Source of the DNA: Vibrio crassostreae 9ZC13
GTDB lineage: Bacteria > Pseudomonadota > Gammaproteobacteria > Enterobacterales > Vibrionaceae
NCBI RefSeq assembly: GCF_000272045.2
Contig: NZ_AJYZ02000041.1
Coordinates: 122,490-186,489, forward strand
Length of the DNA: 64,000 nucleotides
Reading direction: 5' to 3'
The stretch's first letter is position 1. Every line of letters begins with the position of its first letter. The notes under the pieces are model-generated. The model made no database searches and was not told where the DNA came from. It was given only the letters and a program-made list of their open reading frames with translations. The position numbers and the translations under genes were made by a program. Shown here in pieces: positions 54,328 through 63,407 of this stretch.

Positions 54328-55350
54328 TTATTTGTTTGCGTGATAGATCGCGAATTTAGTGGTCTTATTTAGAGTCGCGCATTTTCCAAATGCTTGTTCA
54401 ATAATTGGAATGTATTTTAAGAAACTGTTCGCAACAATAATCATCTCTCCAGAACGCTTCAAATGCTTAGGAGCCTGAGCAAGTAAGGTTTCAGTCGCGC
54501 TGTAGCTAGTGTCTAAGCCTGAATGGAATGGTGGGTTACTGATGATGAACTGATAGTCTTCTGCAGTATCAGAATAGACATCTGACGCGAAGACTTTACC
54601 CATTAAACCATTCGCTTCTAGCGTTGCTTGGCTTGATGCCACGGCAAATGCACTGATGTCGCACATTTCTAGCTCGATATCTGGGTTACGAGATGCCATC
54701 ACCGCGCCCAATACGCCTGCACCACAGCCAAAATCCAGTACCTTGCCTTTTAGTTTTGGCAGAGTATCCAACAGAAGTTGGCTACCGACATCGAATTGAC
54801 CGTGACTGAAGACGCCAGGAAGGCTTTTTACCGTAAGTGATTGCTCACCAATGTTAACCGTGTAGGTCTTAAACCAGTCTTGCAGGTTGAACGCTTGTGG
54901 TTGCTCGAAGCATTGACCCCAGTAGAAAGAGCAACGACGCGCTGAATCGTATTTAACAACTTTGCCGTAAGGAGCAAACATCTTCTCGATGCTTTTCACG
55001 CCTGAACGGTTTTCACCAACCACGACGATCTCGGTATCTTTGCCTAGCTTGGCAAATAGCATCGCCAACAAAAATTCCGCTTCCGCTTTGGCTTTTGGCC
55101 AGTACAACATCACTAAGTCGGCTTTGGTCTCTTCGGTAAACTCCGCACCATAAAAACGTTGGATGGTGTTGTAGCCTTCTAATTGACGGTAGTAGCTGTA
55201 ATTAGAAGTAAACACAGAGACAGATTCACAATGCTTCGCTAACTCAACAGGGAACAAGTCTTCTGCCTCACCGGCAACTAAAACATGTTTGCCTTCAAAG
55301 TAGGCGAGTTGGCGTTGAGCAATCTGGCTTGGTGCAATATAAGCTGACAT
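54328..55350 (-). CDS. rsmC: 16S rRNA (guanine-1207-N2) methyltransferase RsmC
   Basis: SAM-dependent methyltransferase of 340 aa that modifies G1207 of 16S rRNA in the 30S subunit. N-terminal domain (about 1-170) is a degenerate methyltransferase fold; the catalytic C-terminal domain has the SAM motif [14 protein letters not shown] and the NPPF active-site motif in ISNPPFHSG. Start ATG 55350 gives MSAYIAPSQ, aligning with the E. coli 343-aa protein; a longer frame from 55410 is rejected. It is downstream of a permease gene but separated by a terminator. Confidence 0.95.
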   Translation of the reverse strand: MSAYIAPSQIAQRQLAYFEGKHVLVAGEAEDLFPVELAKHCESVSVFTSNYSYYRQLEGYNTIQRFYGAEFTEETKADLVMLYWPKAKAEAEFLLAMLFAKLGKDTEIVVVGENRSGVKSIEKMFAPYGKVVKYDSARRCSFYWGQCFEQPQAFNLQDWFKTYTVNIGEQSLTVKSLPGVFSHGQFDVGSQLLLDTLPKLKGKVLDFGCGAGVLGAVMASRNPDIELEMCDISAFAVASSQATLEANGLMGKVFASDVYSDTAEDYQFIISNPPFHSGLDTSYSATETLLAQAPKHLKRSGEMIIVANSFLKYIPIIEQAFGKCATLNKTTKFAIYHANK

Positions 55351-55373
55351 AGGACACTCTGTTGAATCGTTAG

Positions 55374-55408
55374 CAAAAAATGAGGGCGGATTTTCGCATA
55401 ATCCGCCC
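55374..55408 (-). terminator. Terminator of the AI-2E family gene
   Basis: Stem gggcggat (55384-55391) with atccgccc (55401-55408); on the minus strand the run cattttttg follows. Ends the transcript between the permease and rsmC. Confidence 0.85.
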
Positions 55409-55460
55409 AAAGCTTGAAGTGTTTAATACGGGTTCGCCAATCAAGTTGACGTCAAGTTCG

Positions 55461-56546
55461 TTAACTCTTGTCTTGCTGGTTTAAAAAGTCCTTAAACTCT
55501 TCATCGTAGATGTTGAATAGGACAATGGTAATCGCAAAAATCAATGGTCCGTAGATAAGACCAATTAGGCCAAACAGTTGAATACCACCCAATAGTGAGA
55601 AGAAGATCATCAGGGTATTCATGCCTGCACTGCCTTGCATTAGCAGCGGACGCAGAAGGTTATCAATTGAACCAACAATCGCTACACAGTAAACCGTTAG
55701 GAAAATCGCCCACGTGGTATCACCAGTTAGGAACAAGTAGGTTGCTGCTGGAATCCAGATTAATGCGGTACCCACAACTGGGATGAAAGAGGCAAAGCCC
55801 ATCATAGTACCCCAGAATAGACCTGGGAAACCGGCAATCCACATACCTAAACCGCCGGCAAAACCTTGCGCGATTGCGGTTAAGAATGAGCCCATTACTG
55901 CTGATTTAGATACTTGTTCTATCTCTGTTAGAAGTTTGTCTTCTTGGCTACGAGACAGCGGCAGAATATGACGAACCACACTGATGATTTTGTCGTGATC
56001 TCTTAATAAGAAGAACAAAACGAACAGCATCAAGAAGAAATCCATCAAGAAATTGGTCGCGTCACCTAAGATTTTGGCACTGATACCAACTAGCTTAGAA
56101 CCAAAGCTGGTCGCAAACTCACCGACTTTTTGTGCGATGGCTTGGGGCTCAATATTGTCGAAAGGCAGGTAGTTATTCACAAATGACAGCGCTTTGACCA
56201 CTAACGGATGAGCAAACAGAGTCTGAATGCCACCGTGGGTCACCCATTGGTAAGTATTCTGAGAGAACAGAGAACCTTGCTGAACAATTGCTGCGAATAC
56301 TGCCAATAAAGGGATAACAATAATGAAGGTCAGTATGATACAAGACAGCAGAGAGACGATGTTTTCTTTATTCGGGAGCTTTTTTTCAAGCCACTCATGG
56401 ATTGGGAACATCAATAGTGAAATGATAAAGGCCATCACGATAGAGTTAACGTATGGCTCGATAAGCAAGTAACAAGCATAAGCCGCCGCGAGTAGGGCAA
56501 TGATGATCACCCAGTGGCTGGAATTGATTTTGAGTTTTTCTGACAC
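55461..56546 (-). CDS. AI-2E family transporter (PerM/YdiK/YhhT-type)
   Basis: Inner-membrane protein of 361 aa with seven or eight hydrophobic helices and the family segments FIISLLMFPIHEWLEKK and FLLRDHDKI. The family contains the AI-2 exporter TqsA, Na+/H+-antiporter-like members and others, so the cargo is not known. Start is GTG. The C-terminal conserved GSIDNLLRPLLMQG is present. It is divergent from a tiny ORF (56623) across 76 bp. Confidence 0.88.
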   Translation of the reverse strand: MSEKLKINSSHWVIIIALLAAAYACYLLIEPYVNSIVMAFIISLLMFPIHEWLEKKLPNKENIVSLLSCIILTFIIVIPLLAVFAAIVQQGSLFSQNTYQWVTHGGIQTLFAHPLVVKALSFVNNYLPFDNIEPQAIAQKVGEFATSFGSKLVGISAKILGDATNFLMDFFLMLFVLFFLLRDHDKIISVVRHILPLSRSQEDKLLTEIEQVSKSAVMGSFLTAIAQGFAGGLGMWIAGFPGLFWGTMMGFASFIPVVGTALIWIPAATYLFLTGDTTWAIFLTVYCVAIVGSIDNLLRPLLMQGSAGMNTLMIFFSLLGGIQLFGLIGLIYGPLIFAITIVLFNIYDEEFKDFLNQQDKS

Positions 56547-56622
56547 GGTAATGGTCTCTATATTTGCGTTCTGAGTTTATAATGGCTGCAAAACAGAGAG
56601 TTAGCAATGAGGAGTTTTGATA

Positions 56623-56748
56623 ATGGGATGCTGTAATAAAGATAAGAAATGCCAAGACGAAGAACAGCAAACAAAAAAAGAGATCCCTTGGTTCAGAATG
56701 TTCCTTGGTACCTTGATGTTGTTGGTTTTTCTTTTCTGGGAACGTTAA
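56623..56748 (+). CDS. Unannotated 41-residue membrane miniprotein
   Basis: I read ATG 56623 to TAA 56746-56748. GAGGAG at 56609-56614 is an excellent ribosome site, 8 nt before the ATG. The N-terminal half is short, Cys-rich and charged (MGCCNKDKKCQDEE). The C-terminal half is a single hydrophobic helix with aromatic ends (FLGTLMLLVFLFWER, residues 27-41), so a tail-anchored inner-membrane peptide is likely. Three cysteines (Cys3, Cys4, Cys10) might bind metal or carry lipid; no lipobox exists. I do not know a family. Single gene, opposite the AI-2E permease and convergent with hemL. Confidence 0.72.
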   Translation: MGCCNKDKKCQDEEQQTKKEIPWFRMFLGTLMLLVFLFWER

Positions 56749-56824
56749 TCGCTTTTGGTTCAGCTTTAGCCTTAGTCGACGGCTAAATAAGCTGTCATAT
56801 TTTTTGGCTGGTGAGCGCGATATA

Positions 56825-56852
56825 TAAAAAGGGCTGCATTTAATGCAGCCCT
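56825..56852 (-). terminator. Terminator of hemL
   Basis: Stem agggctgcatt and atgcagccct (56830-56851), followed on the minus strand by TTTTTATATA. It also ends the plus-strand miniprotein transcript. Confidence 0.85.
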
Positions 56853-56889
56853 AAATTCAATCGGTTAGCGACTTATAAAGTGCTTTCGA

Positions 56890-58185
56890 TTATTTGCTTT
56901 CAGCAGCAATGATCGCAAGAGAGCGGTCAGCAGCTTCTAGTGTTGCATCAAGTTCTTTTGAACCATGAGCAAGAGAAGTAAAGCTTGCTTCGAATGCTGA
57001 AGGTGCAAGGTAAACACCGTGATCTAACATTAGGTGGAAGAAGCGCTTGAAGCGTTCTACATCACACTTAGTTACATCTTCGTAGCACGTCACAGTTTCT
57101 TGATCTGTGAAGAAGAAACCAAACATACCGCCAACTTGATGAACTAGCATCGGGATGCCGTGCTTGTCAGCAAGTTGCTTGAAGCCTTTTGCCAACTGCT
57201 TAGTTTTTGAAGCTAGACGCTTTTCGTTGCCTTCTTCTCGTAGAAGGTTCAAACATGCGTAGCCAGCAGCCATTGCAACAGGGTTACCTGAAAGCGTACC
57301 CGCTTGGTAAACAGGGCCAGTTGGTGCGATGTATTGCATCACGTCTTTACGACCACCGAAAGCACCGACAGGCATGCCGCCGCCAATCACTTTACCAAGA
57401 CACGTTAGGTCTGGCTTGATGTTGTAGTAAGCCTGAGCACAACCTTCAGCAACGCGGAAACCTGTCATTACTTCATCAAAGATTAGCAATGCACCTTCTT
57501 GATCACAGATTTCACGTAGACCTTCGTGGAAGCCTTCTACAGGAGGGATACAGTTCATGTTACCCGCTACCGGCTCAACGATGATACAAGCGATCTCGCC
57601 TTTGTTTGCTGCGAAGATTTCACGTACTGAATCTAGATTGTTGAAGGTTGCTGTTAGCGTTAGTTTCGCAAAATCAGCCGGTACGCCTGGAGAGCTTGGT
57701 TGACCTAAAGTCAGTGCGCCAGAACCAGCTTTTACAAGTAGGCTGTCTGCGTGGCCGTGGTAGCAGCCTTCAAACTTAAGAATTTTGTCACGACCAGTGA
57801 AGCCACGAGCTAGACGAATCGCGCTCATTGTTGCTTCTGTACCTGAGCTCACCATACGTAGCTGTTCCATTGATGGAACCATCTCAGATACCAGTTCAGC
57901 CATTTTGATTTCAGTTTCGGTTGGAGCACCGAAGCTAAGGCCGCGTTGAGCTGCTGCAATAACTGCGTCACGAATAACCGCGTGGTTGTGACCAAGGATC
58001 ATTGGACCCCAAGAGCCAACGTAATCGATATACGCTTTACCATCAGCATCAAAAATAAGTGGGCCATCAGCGCGTTCAACGAAGATTGGAGAACCACCTA
58101 CGCCATTGAATGCACGAACTGGAGAGTTTACGCCACCAGGTATGGTTTGCTGTGCTTTTTCGTACAGCTCTGCTGATTTGGTCAT
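56890..58185 (-). CDS. hemL: Glutamate-1-semialdehyde 2,1-aminomutase
   Basis: PLP enzyme of 431 aa that makes 5-aminolevulinate, the first haem precursor. Using ATG 58185 (AAGAGGA site), Lys265 (in [15 protein letters not shown]) is at the E. coli catalytic position, and the length is close to 426. Family motifs: [30 protein letters not shown] frame from 58215 adds ten residues and is rejected. It is divergent from erpA, which helps build Fe-S clusters. Confidence 0.97.
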   Translation of the reverse strand: MTKSAELYEKAQQTIPGGVNSPVRAFNGVGGSPIFVERADGPLIFDADGKAYIDYVGSWGPMILGHNHAVIRDAVIAAAQRGLSFGAPTETEIKMAELVSEMVPSMEQLRMVSSGTEATMSAIRLARGFTGRDKILKFEGCYHGHADSLLVKAGSGALTLGQPSSPGVPADFAKLTLTATFNNLDSVREIFAANKGEIACIIVEPVAGNMNCIPPVEGFHEGLREICDQEGALLIFDEVMTGFRVAEGCAQAYYNIKPDLTCLGKVIGGGMPVGAFGGRKDVMQYIAPTGPVYQAGTLSGNPVAMAAGYACLNLLREEGNEKRLASKTKQLAKGFKQLADKHGIPMLVHQVGGMFGFFFTDQETVTCYEDVTKCDVERFKRFFHLMLDHGVYLAPSAFEASFTSLAHGSKELDATLEAADRSLAIIAAESK

Positions 58186-58481
58186 TGATATATCCTCTTT
58201 TGACTGTCGGACCAATTGGCACGCATTGTACCTATCCCTAATCCAACTAGGAATGCTTTCGCCCAGATAATCACCCGAATCTGGTTGTTTTGTGTGGTTA
58301 CACGTTTTAATTGTTAGATATTGGCGAGTTTACGACAGTAAAAGGACCGATCCTGTGGTGAATACTTGAACGTTTCAGTCAGGTATTAGATAATCACCGG
58401 AATATAAGAAAATACTCAACAACTATGGTCTCGAATTAGATTTGTATCATGTTGTTTTTGACACAGGTAAGAGAGGTTGTC

Positions 58482-58823
58482 GTGAGCGAAGTAAATATCC
58501 CATTGTCTTTTTCTGATGCAGCAGCTACCCGCGTACAAACGCTAATTGCTGAAGAAGAAAACCCAGAACTAAAACTGCGTGTATACATTACAGGTGGTGG
58601 TTGTAGCGGTTTCCAATACGGCTTCACATTTGATGAAAAAGTAAATGATGGCGACACTACAATTGTAAACAGCGGTGTAACGCTGGTTGTTGATCCAATG
58701 AGCCTACAATACCTAATGGGCGGCATGGTTGATTACACTGAAGGCCTAGAAGGCGCACGCTTCTTTGTGAACAACCCGAACGCTACAACAACATGTGGTT
58801 GTGGCGCATCATTCAGCGTATAG
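58482..58823 (+). CDS. erpA: Iron-sulfur cluster insertion protein ErpA
   Basis: A-type Fe-S carrier of 113 aa that passes clusters to IspG/H and respiratory enzymes. The three ligand cysteines are Cys41 ([10 protein letters not shown]), Cys105 and Cys107 ([10 protein letters not shown]). GTG 58482 is the start, with GAGAGG 5 nt before; the frame from 58449 is too long. Aligns with E. coli ErpA (114 aa). It ends before a strong terminator. Confidence 0.97.
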   Translation: MSEVNIPLSFSDAAATRVQTLIAEEENPELKLRVYITGGGCSGFQYGFTFDEKVNDGDTTIVNSGVTLVVDPMSLQYLMGGMVDYTEGLEGARFFVNNPNATTTCGCGASFSV

Positions 58824-58870
58824 CATGAGTTGAAAATAGCTTGAGCTCAAAGCTGTATTAGATACATTTC

Positions 58871-58901
58871 AAACGCCGAACTTATGTTCGGCGTTTTTGT
58901 T
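58871..58901 (+). terminator. Terminator of erpA
   Basis: Stem aaacgccgaac (58871-58881) with gttcggcgttt (58886-58896), 4-nt loop, then T-rich. Confidence 0.9.
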
Positions 58902-59018
58902 TTTACTTAGTAACTTATTACTTTTCAAAGCATTCCTCTCATTTTTAGTACACGGCATATTTTTTAAACTGTCGATAGCGTCCAACTTCGTTGAGGATTG
59001 GTCTGTTAAGGTTACCTT

Positions 59019-59039
59019 TGTGCATAAGGAAGTTGCACA
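59019..59039. promoter_or_regulatory. Inverted repeat upstream of the RND pump operon
   Basis: TGTGCA (59019-59024) and TGCACA (59034-59039) are perfect inverses, 9 bp apart, 57 bp before the start of the fusion protein and next to TATATA (59045-59050), which may be the -10 box. Operator candidate for an unknown repressor. Confidence 0.35.
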
Positions 59040-59095
59040 TCACGCTATATAAGCCAACTAGCGCGCCTGAATGACATCGGACAAAAGGATTTGTT

Positions 59096-60220
59096 ATGCC
59101 CACTCTATTTTCTAACTCACCACTTTTTCAGAAATTGAAGCAGCCGTGGCTGGTTTCTCTGACTCTAGTCGTGTTGTTGTCGATCTGGCTTGGTTTAGGC
59201 GTAGGGCAAGCAGAAGAGTCACCTGAAAAAAAGGCAACAGAAATTCCGCTGGCTAAGGTTTCCTTTCAAACCTTCACCTCATCACCGACCTTTAAAACGA
59301 TTGATCTCTATGGAAGAACGGCGCCCGATAGGCATGCTCGTCTAGGTGCAGAAGTCGCGGGTAAGATTGTCAGATTGAATGTTGTTAAGGGGGGGATGGT
59401 TAAAGCAGGACAAGCCATTGCCCAGATAGATAAGGGTGATTTAGAGATTCAACTAGAGCGAGCATCTGCGTTATATCGCTTGAAGCAGAAAGAGTTCAAA
59501 GCGGCGCAGTCACTGAAGAAAAGAGGACTGCAAGGTGAAATCGCCTACACCACAGCTGAGGCTTCATTAACAGAAGCAAAAGCCATGATGCGCAATGCGG
59601 AATTGGCTTTAAAGAATACTGTGATTACTTCGCCTTTTTCGGGTGTGGTTCAAGATTTGATGGTGGAGCTCGGTGATTTCGTTAGTGTTGGCGATCCTGT
59701 TGCTGGCGTGATTGACCTCGATCCTTTGGTTATTGAGGCGGATGTCAGTGAGCGTCATATCCAACATTTGCTAGTCAATCAATCTGCTTTGGTTCGTTTG
59801 TTAGGGCGAGAAGAAGCGGAAGGCCGTTTACGCTATGTTTCTCGTATCTCTTCTGTTGCTACTAATACCTTCCCAATCGAGATAGAAATCGATAACTCTA
59901 AAGGCCTATTACCAGCAGGTGTCAGTGCCGAAGTTAAACTCAACCTAGAAACAAGAGATGCAATAAAGATAACACCGGCGATGCTAGCATTGGATGAGGC
60001 GGGTAACCTAGGGGTCAAAACCTTGGTTTCAGTCGATGACTCACCAACGGTGAAGTTTGTAGGCATTCAGCTAGTAAAGGCCGAACAAGATGGAGTTTGG
60101 CTCACAGGACTTGGACAACGCGTCGATATCATCACAGTAGGCCAAGGGTTTGTGCGTGATGGTGATTCGGTGATTGCTGTTGAGCAAGTCGCTGAACTCT
60201 CTAACGTAACCGCAGAGTAG
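59096..60220 (+). CDS. RND efflux periplasmic adaptor (membrane fusion protein)
   Basis: A 374-aa adaptor of the RND pump operon. N-terminal membrane anchor (about residues 19-37), no lipobox Cys. The barrel-sandwich/lipoyl domain (EVAGKIVRLNVVKGGMVKAGQAIAQID) and alpha-hairpin (about 110-170) are clear, then the beta-barrel domain. In V. cholerae the pump in this gene order (next to hemL/erpA) is VexLM; I infer that this is the VexL-type member. AAAGGA ribosome site. The pump gene follows 10 nt later. No outer-membrane channel is present here. Confidence 0.88.
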   Translation: MPTLFSNSPLFQKLKQPWLVSLTLVVLLSIWLGLGVGQAEESPEKKATEIPLAKVSFQTFTSSPTFKTIDLYGRTAPDRHARLGAEVAGKIVRLNVVKGGMVKAGQAIAQIDKGDLEIQLERASALYRLKQKEFKAAQSLKKRGLQGEIAYTTAEASLTEAKAMMRNAELALKNTVITSPFSGVVQDLMVELGDFVSVGDPVAGVIDLDPLVIEADVSERHIQHLLVNQSALVRLLGREEAEGRLRYVSRISSVATNTFPIEIEIDNSKGLLPAGVSAEVKLNLETRDAIKITPAMLALDEAGNLGVKTLVSVDDSPTVKFVGIQLVKAEQDGVWLTGLGQRVDIITVGQGFVRDGDSVIAVEQVAELSNVTAE

Positions 60221-60230
60221 GAGATAACCG

Positions 60231-63200
60231 ATGTATTCAATTATTGATGCAGCCTTGTCTCGTGCTCGAACAATGCTCTCCCTTTTAGCGTTAATCCTTG
60301 TAGCCGGTGTCGTCACCTATATCACGATACCTAAGGAATCGAGCCCAGACATTACCATCCCAATTATCTATGTTTCGGTCGGGCACCAAGGGATCTCGCC
60401 AACGGATGCAGAACGTTTATTGGTTCGACCTATTGAGCAAGAGCTGAGGTCGATTGAAGGCGTAAAAGAGATGACAGCAACCGCAGCAGAAGGGCATGCC
60501 TCTGTTGTGTTGGAGTTTAATGTTGGCGTCGATCTCACCAAAGCAATGGCCGATGTGCGTGACGCGGTTGATCTGGCTAAACCAAAACTACCAGAAGACA
60601 GTGACGAACCGACCGTAAATGAGGTGACGCTGGCTTCTGAGCAACCTGTTTTGTCTGTTGTGCTATTCGGTACCGTTCCTGAGCGCACCATAGTGCAAAT
60701 TGCCCGAGAGCTTGGAGACAAATTAGAAAGCTATCGCCAAATCCTTGAAGTCGATATTGCGGGCGATCGCGCTGACATCGTCGAGATCATTGTCGATCCG
60801 TTATTGATGGAGAGCTACAGCTTAGATCAAGCGGATATCTATAATCTGATCGCTCTGAACAATCGAGTGGTGGCCGCAGGTTTTGTTGATACTGGCTACG
60901 GACGTTTTTCTGTCAAAGTCCCTTCGGTATTTAACTCCTTAAAAGACGTGCTTGAGTTGCCTATTAAAGTGGATGGCAAGCAGGTGGTCACTTTTGGCGA
61001 TGTCGCTACGGTTCGTCGAGCGTTTCGAGATCCTGAAAGTTTTGCTCGTTTAGATGGCAAATCTGCGGTGGTGTTGGATATCAAGAAGCGTGCAGGTGAG
61101 AACATCATCGAAACCGTTGAGCTAGTCAAAGCGGTAATGGCTGGTGCTCAGCAGCAAGCGGAATGGCCAAATAACCTGTTGGTCAAATACACCTGGGATG
61201 AATCTAAAGATGTGAAGATCATGCTTAATGATCTGCAAAACAATATCTTATCCGCCATTATTCTGGTGGTGATCGTTATCATCGCGATTCTTGGTGTGCG
61301 TACCGCTTTGTTAGTGGGTATTTCCATTCCAGGCTCATTCCTAACCGGGTTATTGGTTCTTTCGGTGTTTGGCTTAACCGTCAACATCGTAGTGCTGTTC
61401 TCTCTGATTATGGCGGTGGGGATGCTAGTAGACGGTGCGATTGTGGTGACCGAATTTGCAGACAGGCGAATGCAAGAGGGTGAAGGGCGCAAAGCCGCTT
61501 ACCGAGATGCAGCGAAACGGATGGCGTGGCCGATAACCGCATCGACTGCCACAACCTTAGCCGCATTTGCTCCGTTACTGTTTTGGCCTGATGTGACGGG
61601 CGAATTTATGAAGTTCTTACCACTAACTCTGATCGCGACTTTAACTGCATCATTGATCATGGCGTTGTTGTTTGTGCCCGTGCTGGGCGGTTTGATTGGC
61701 AAACCTCAATACGTATCGTCTAAAAGCCAAGCTCGAATGGTCGCACTGCATAATGGTGACTTTTCACAGGCTACTGGTTTAACCAAGGCTTACTACCACA
61801 CGCTTTCTTTAGCGATTAAACACCCCTTTAAGATTTTGTTCAGTGCGGCACTGCTCGCGGTTGCAGTTGGTTTTACTTATTCAAAAGCGGGTCTAGGTGC
61901 AGAGTTCTTCCCAGAAGTTGATCCGCCATTCTTTAATGTCAAAGTTCGCTCGCATGGGGATCTGTCTATCCAAGAAAAGGATGACATCATGCGTGATATT
62001 GAACTGATGATGCTCAATCATGATGAGTTCGATACCGTTTACACGCGTACTGGTGGTGACGACCAGATTGGTTTGATCTCAATTACGCCTGTTGACTGGC
62101 AATATCGACGCAGCGTTAAGGCGATTATTGATGAGTTGAAGGTACAAACCGATCAATACGCTGGTGTTGAGATTGAATATAAGTTCCCTGATGCTGGGCC
62201 TCCGGTTGAAAATGACTTAGTGATTGAGCTGTCGGCAAGAACTCCAGAGCAGCTCAATCAGGCTGCAAAAATTGTGAGAGGTTGGGCTGATGGAAATAAA
62301 GCACTGACCAATATCAGCGATACTGCGAGTAAAGATGGCATCGATTGGAAGGTGGATATTCGCCGCGACGATGCTGCGCGCTTTGCAGCTGATGCGACCT
62401 TAGTGGGTAATACCGTTCAATTCGTGACTAATGGTCTCAAGATTGGTGATTATCTGCCCGATGACTCTTCAGAAGAGGTCGATATCTTGGTGCGCTACCC
62501 TAATGATAAGCGTGATATCGGGCGCTTCGACCAGCTTAGGGTGAAAACGCCAGCAGGTTTAGTACCTATTACTAATTTCGCTCAGATCGTTCCCGACCAT
62601 AAGCAAGACACCATTAAACGCCTTGATGGCAAGCGTGTGGTGAACATCATGGCGGATATGGAAGAAGGGTATAACCTTGCTCTCGAACTACCAAAGATCG
62701 AACAAGCATTGAGTGAGCTAGGGCTGCCGAGTAGCGTGGAATTTCGCATCCGTGGTCAAAACGAAGAACAAGAAAACTCGTCAGCCTTTTTACAAAGTGC
62801 TTTCTTGGTTGCTTTGGCGGTAATGGCTTTGATTCTGATTACTCAGTTCAATAGCTTCTATCAAGCGTTTTTGATTCTGAGTGCTGTATTGTTTTCGACC
62901 GTTGGCGTGTTCGTTGGCTTACTGATCTTCCAACGTCCGTTTGGCATTGTGATGTCGGGAATTGGGGTAATAGCGCTCGCCGGCATAGTCGTGAACAACA
63001 ACATCGTGTTGATTGATACTTATAATCAGCTCATCAAAAGAGGCTTGGACAAGCGAGATGCGATTCTAAGAACCGGTGTTCAGCGTTTAAGGCCAGTAAT
63101 GCTCACGACGGTTACGACTATCTTAGGTTTAATGCCGATGGTGTTAGAGATGAACATCGACCTGATTAATCAAAAGATAGAGTTTGGCGCGCCAAGTACA

Positions 63201-63323
63201 CAATGGTGGTCACAGCTTGCGACCGCTATTGCTGGTGGTTTGGCGTTTGCCACGGTGCTGACTTTAGTATTAACCCCTTGTTTGTTAATGCTTGGACGGA
63301 ACAACAAACCTGAAAAACAGTAG
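60231..63323 (+). CDS. RND efflux pump inner-membrane transporter
   Basis: RND permease of 1030 aa with the two-fold layout (12 helices, two large periplasmic loops). N-terminal segment ALSRARTMLSLLALILVAGVV starts TM1. The proton relay in TM4 reads VGMLVDGAIVV: Asp401 is kept, but the second Asp of AcrB (D408) is Gly402. In TM10, the AcrB lysine K940 corresponds to Asn922 in IVVNNNIVLID. The set thus differs from AcrB and is like the SwrC-type branch. Substrate unknown. By synteny it is VexM-like. A strong terminator follows. Confidence 0.9.
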   Translation: MYSIIDAALSRARTMLSLLALILVAGVVTYITIPKESSPDITIPIIYVSVGHQGISPTDAERLLVRPIEQELRSIEGVKEMTATAAEGHASVVLEFNVGVDLTKAMADVRDAVDLAKPKLPEDSDEPTVNEVTLASEQPVLSVVLFGTVPERTIVQIARELGDKLESYRQILEVDIAGDRADIVEIIVDPLLMESYSLDQADIYNLIALNNRVVAAGFVDTGYGRFSVKVPSVFNSLKDVLELPIKVDGKQVVTFGDVATVRRAFRDPESFARLDGKSAVVLDIKKRAGENIIETVELVKAVMAGAQQQAEWPNNLLVKYTWDESKDVKIMLNDLQNNILSAIILVVIVIIAILGVRTALLVGISIPGSFLTGLLVLSVFGLTVNIVVLFSLIMAVGMLVDGAIVVTEFADRRMQEGEGRKAAYRDAAKRMAWPITASTATTLAAFAPLLFWPDVTGEFMKFLPLTLIATLTASLIMALLFVPVLGGLIGKPQYVSSKSQARMVALHNGDFSQATGLTKAYYHTLSLAIKHPFKILFSAALLAVAVGFTYSKAGLGAEFFPEVDPPFFNVKVRSHGDLSIQEKDDIMRDIELMMLNHDEFDTVYTRTGGDDQIGLISITPVDWQYRRSVKAIIDELKVQTDQYAGVEIEYKFPDAGPPVENDLVIELSARTPEQLNQAAKIVRGWADGNKALTNISDTASKDGIDWKVDIRRDDAARFAADATLVGNTVQFVTNGLKIGDYLPDDSSEEVDILVRYPNDKRDIGRFDQLRVKTPAGLVPITNFAQIVPDHKQDTIKRLDGKRVVNIMADMEEGYNLALELPKIEQALSELGLPSSVEFRIRGQNEEQENSSAFLQSAFLVALAVMALILITQFNSFYQAFLILSAVLFSTVGVFVGLLIFQRPFGIVMSGIGVIALAGIVVNNNIVLIDTYNQLIKRGLDKRDAILRTGVQRLRPVMLTTVTTILGLMPMVLEMNIDLINQKIEFGAPSTQWWSQLATAIAGGLAFATVLTLVLTPCLLMLGRNNKPEKQ

Positions 63324-63344
63324 CTAGTTGTGGTATGTGAGCAT

Positions 63345-63390
63345 AAAAAAGAGCGCCTTGATGGGCGCTCTTTGCATTTTTTTATTTTGC
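63345..63390. terminator. Bidirectional terminator between RND pump and M23 gene
   Basis: Stem aaagagcgcc (63349-63358) with ggcgctcttt (63365-63374), A-run before, T-rich after (gcattttttta). Serves both convergent genes. Confidence 0.85.
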
Positions 63391-63407
63391 AGTGAAGCTA
63401 CAAACGC

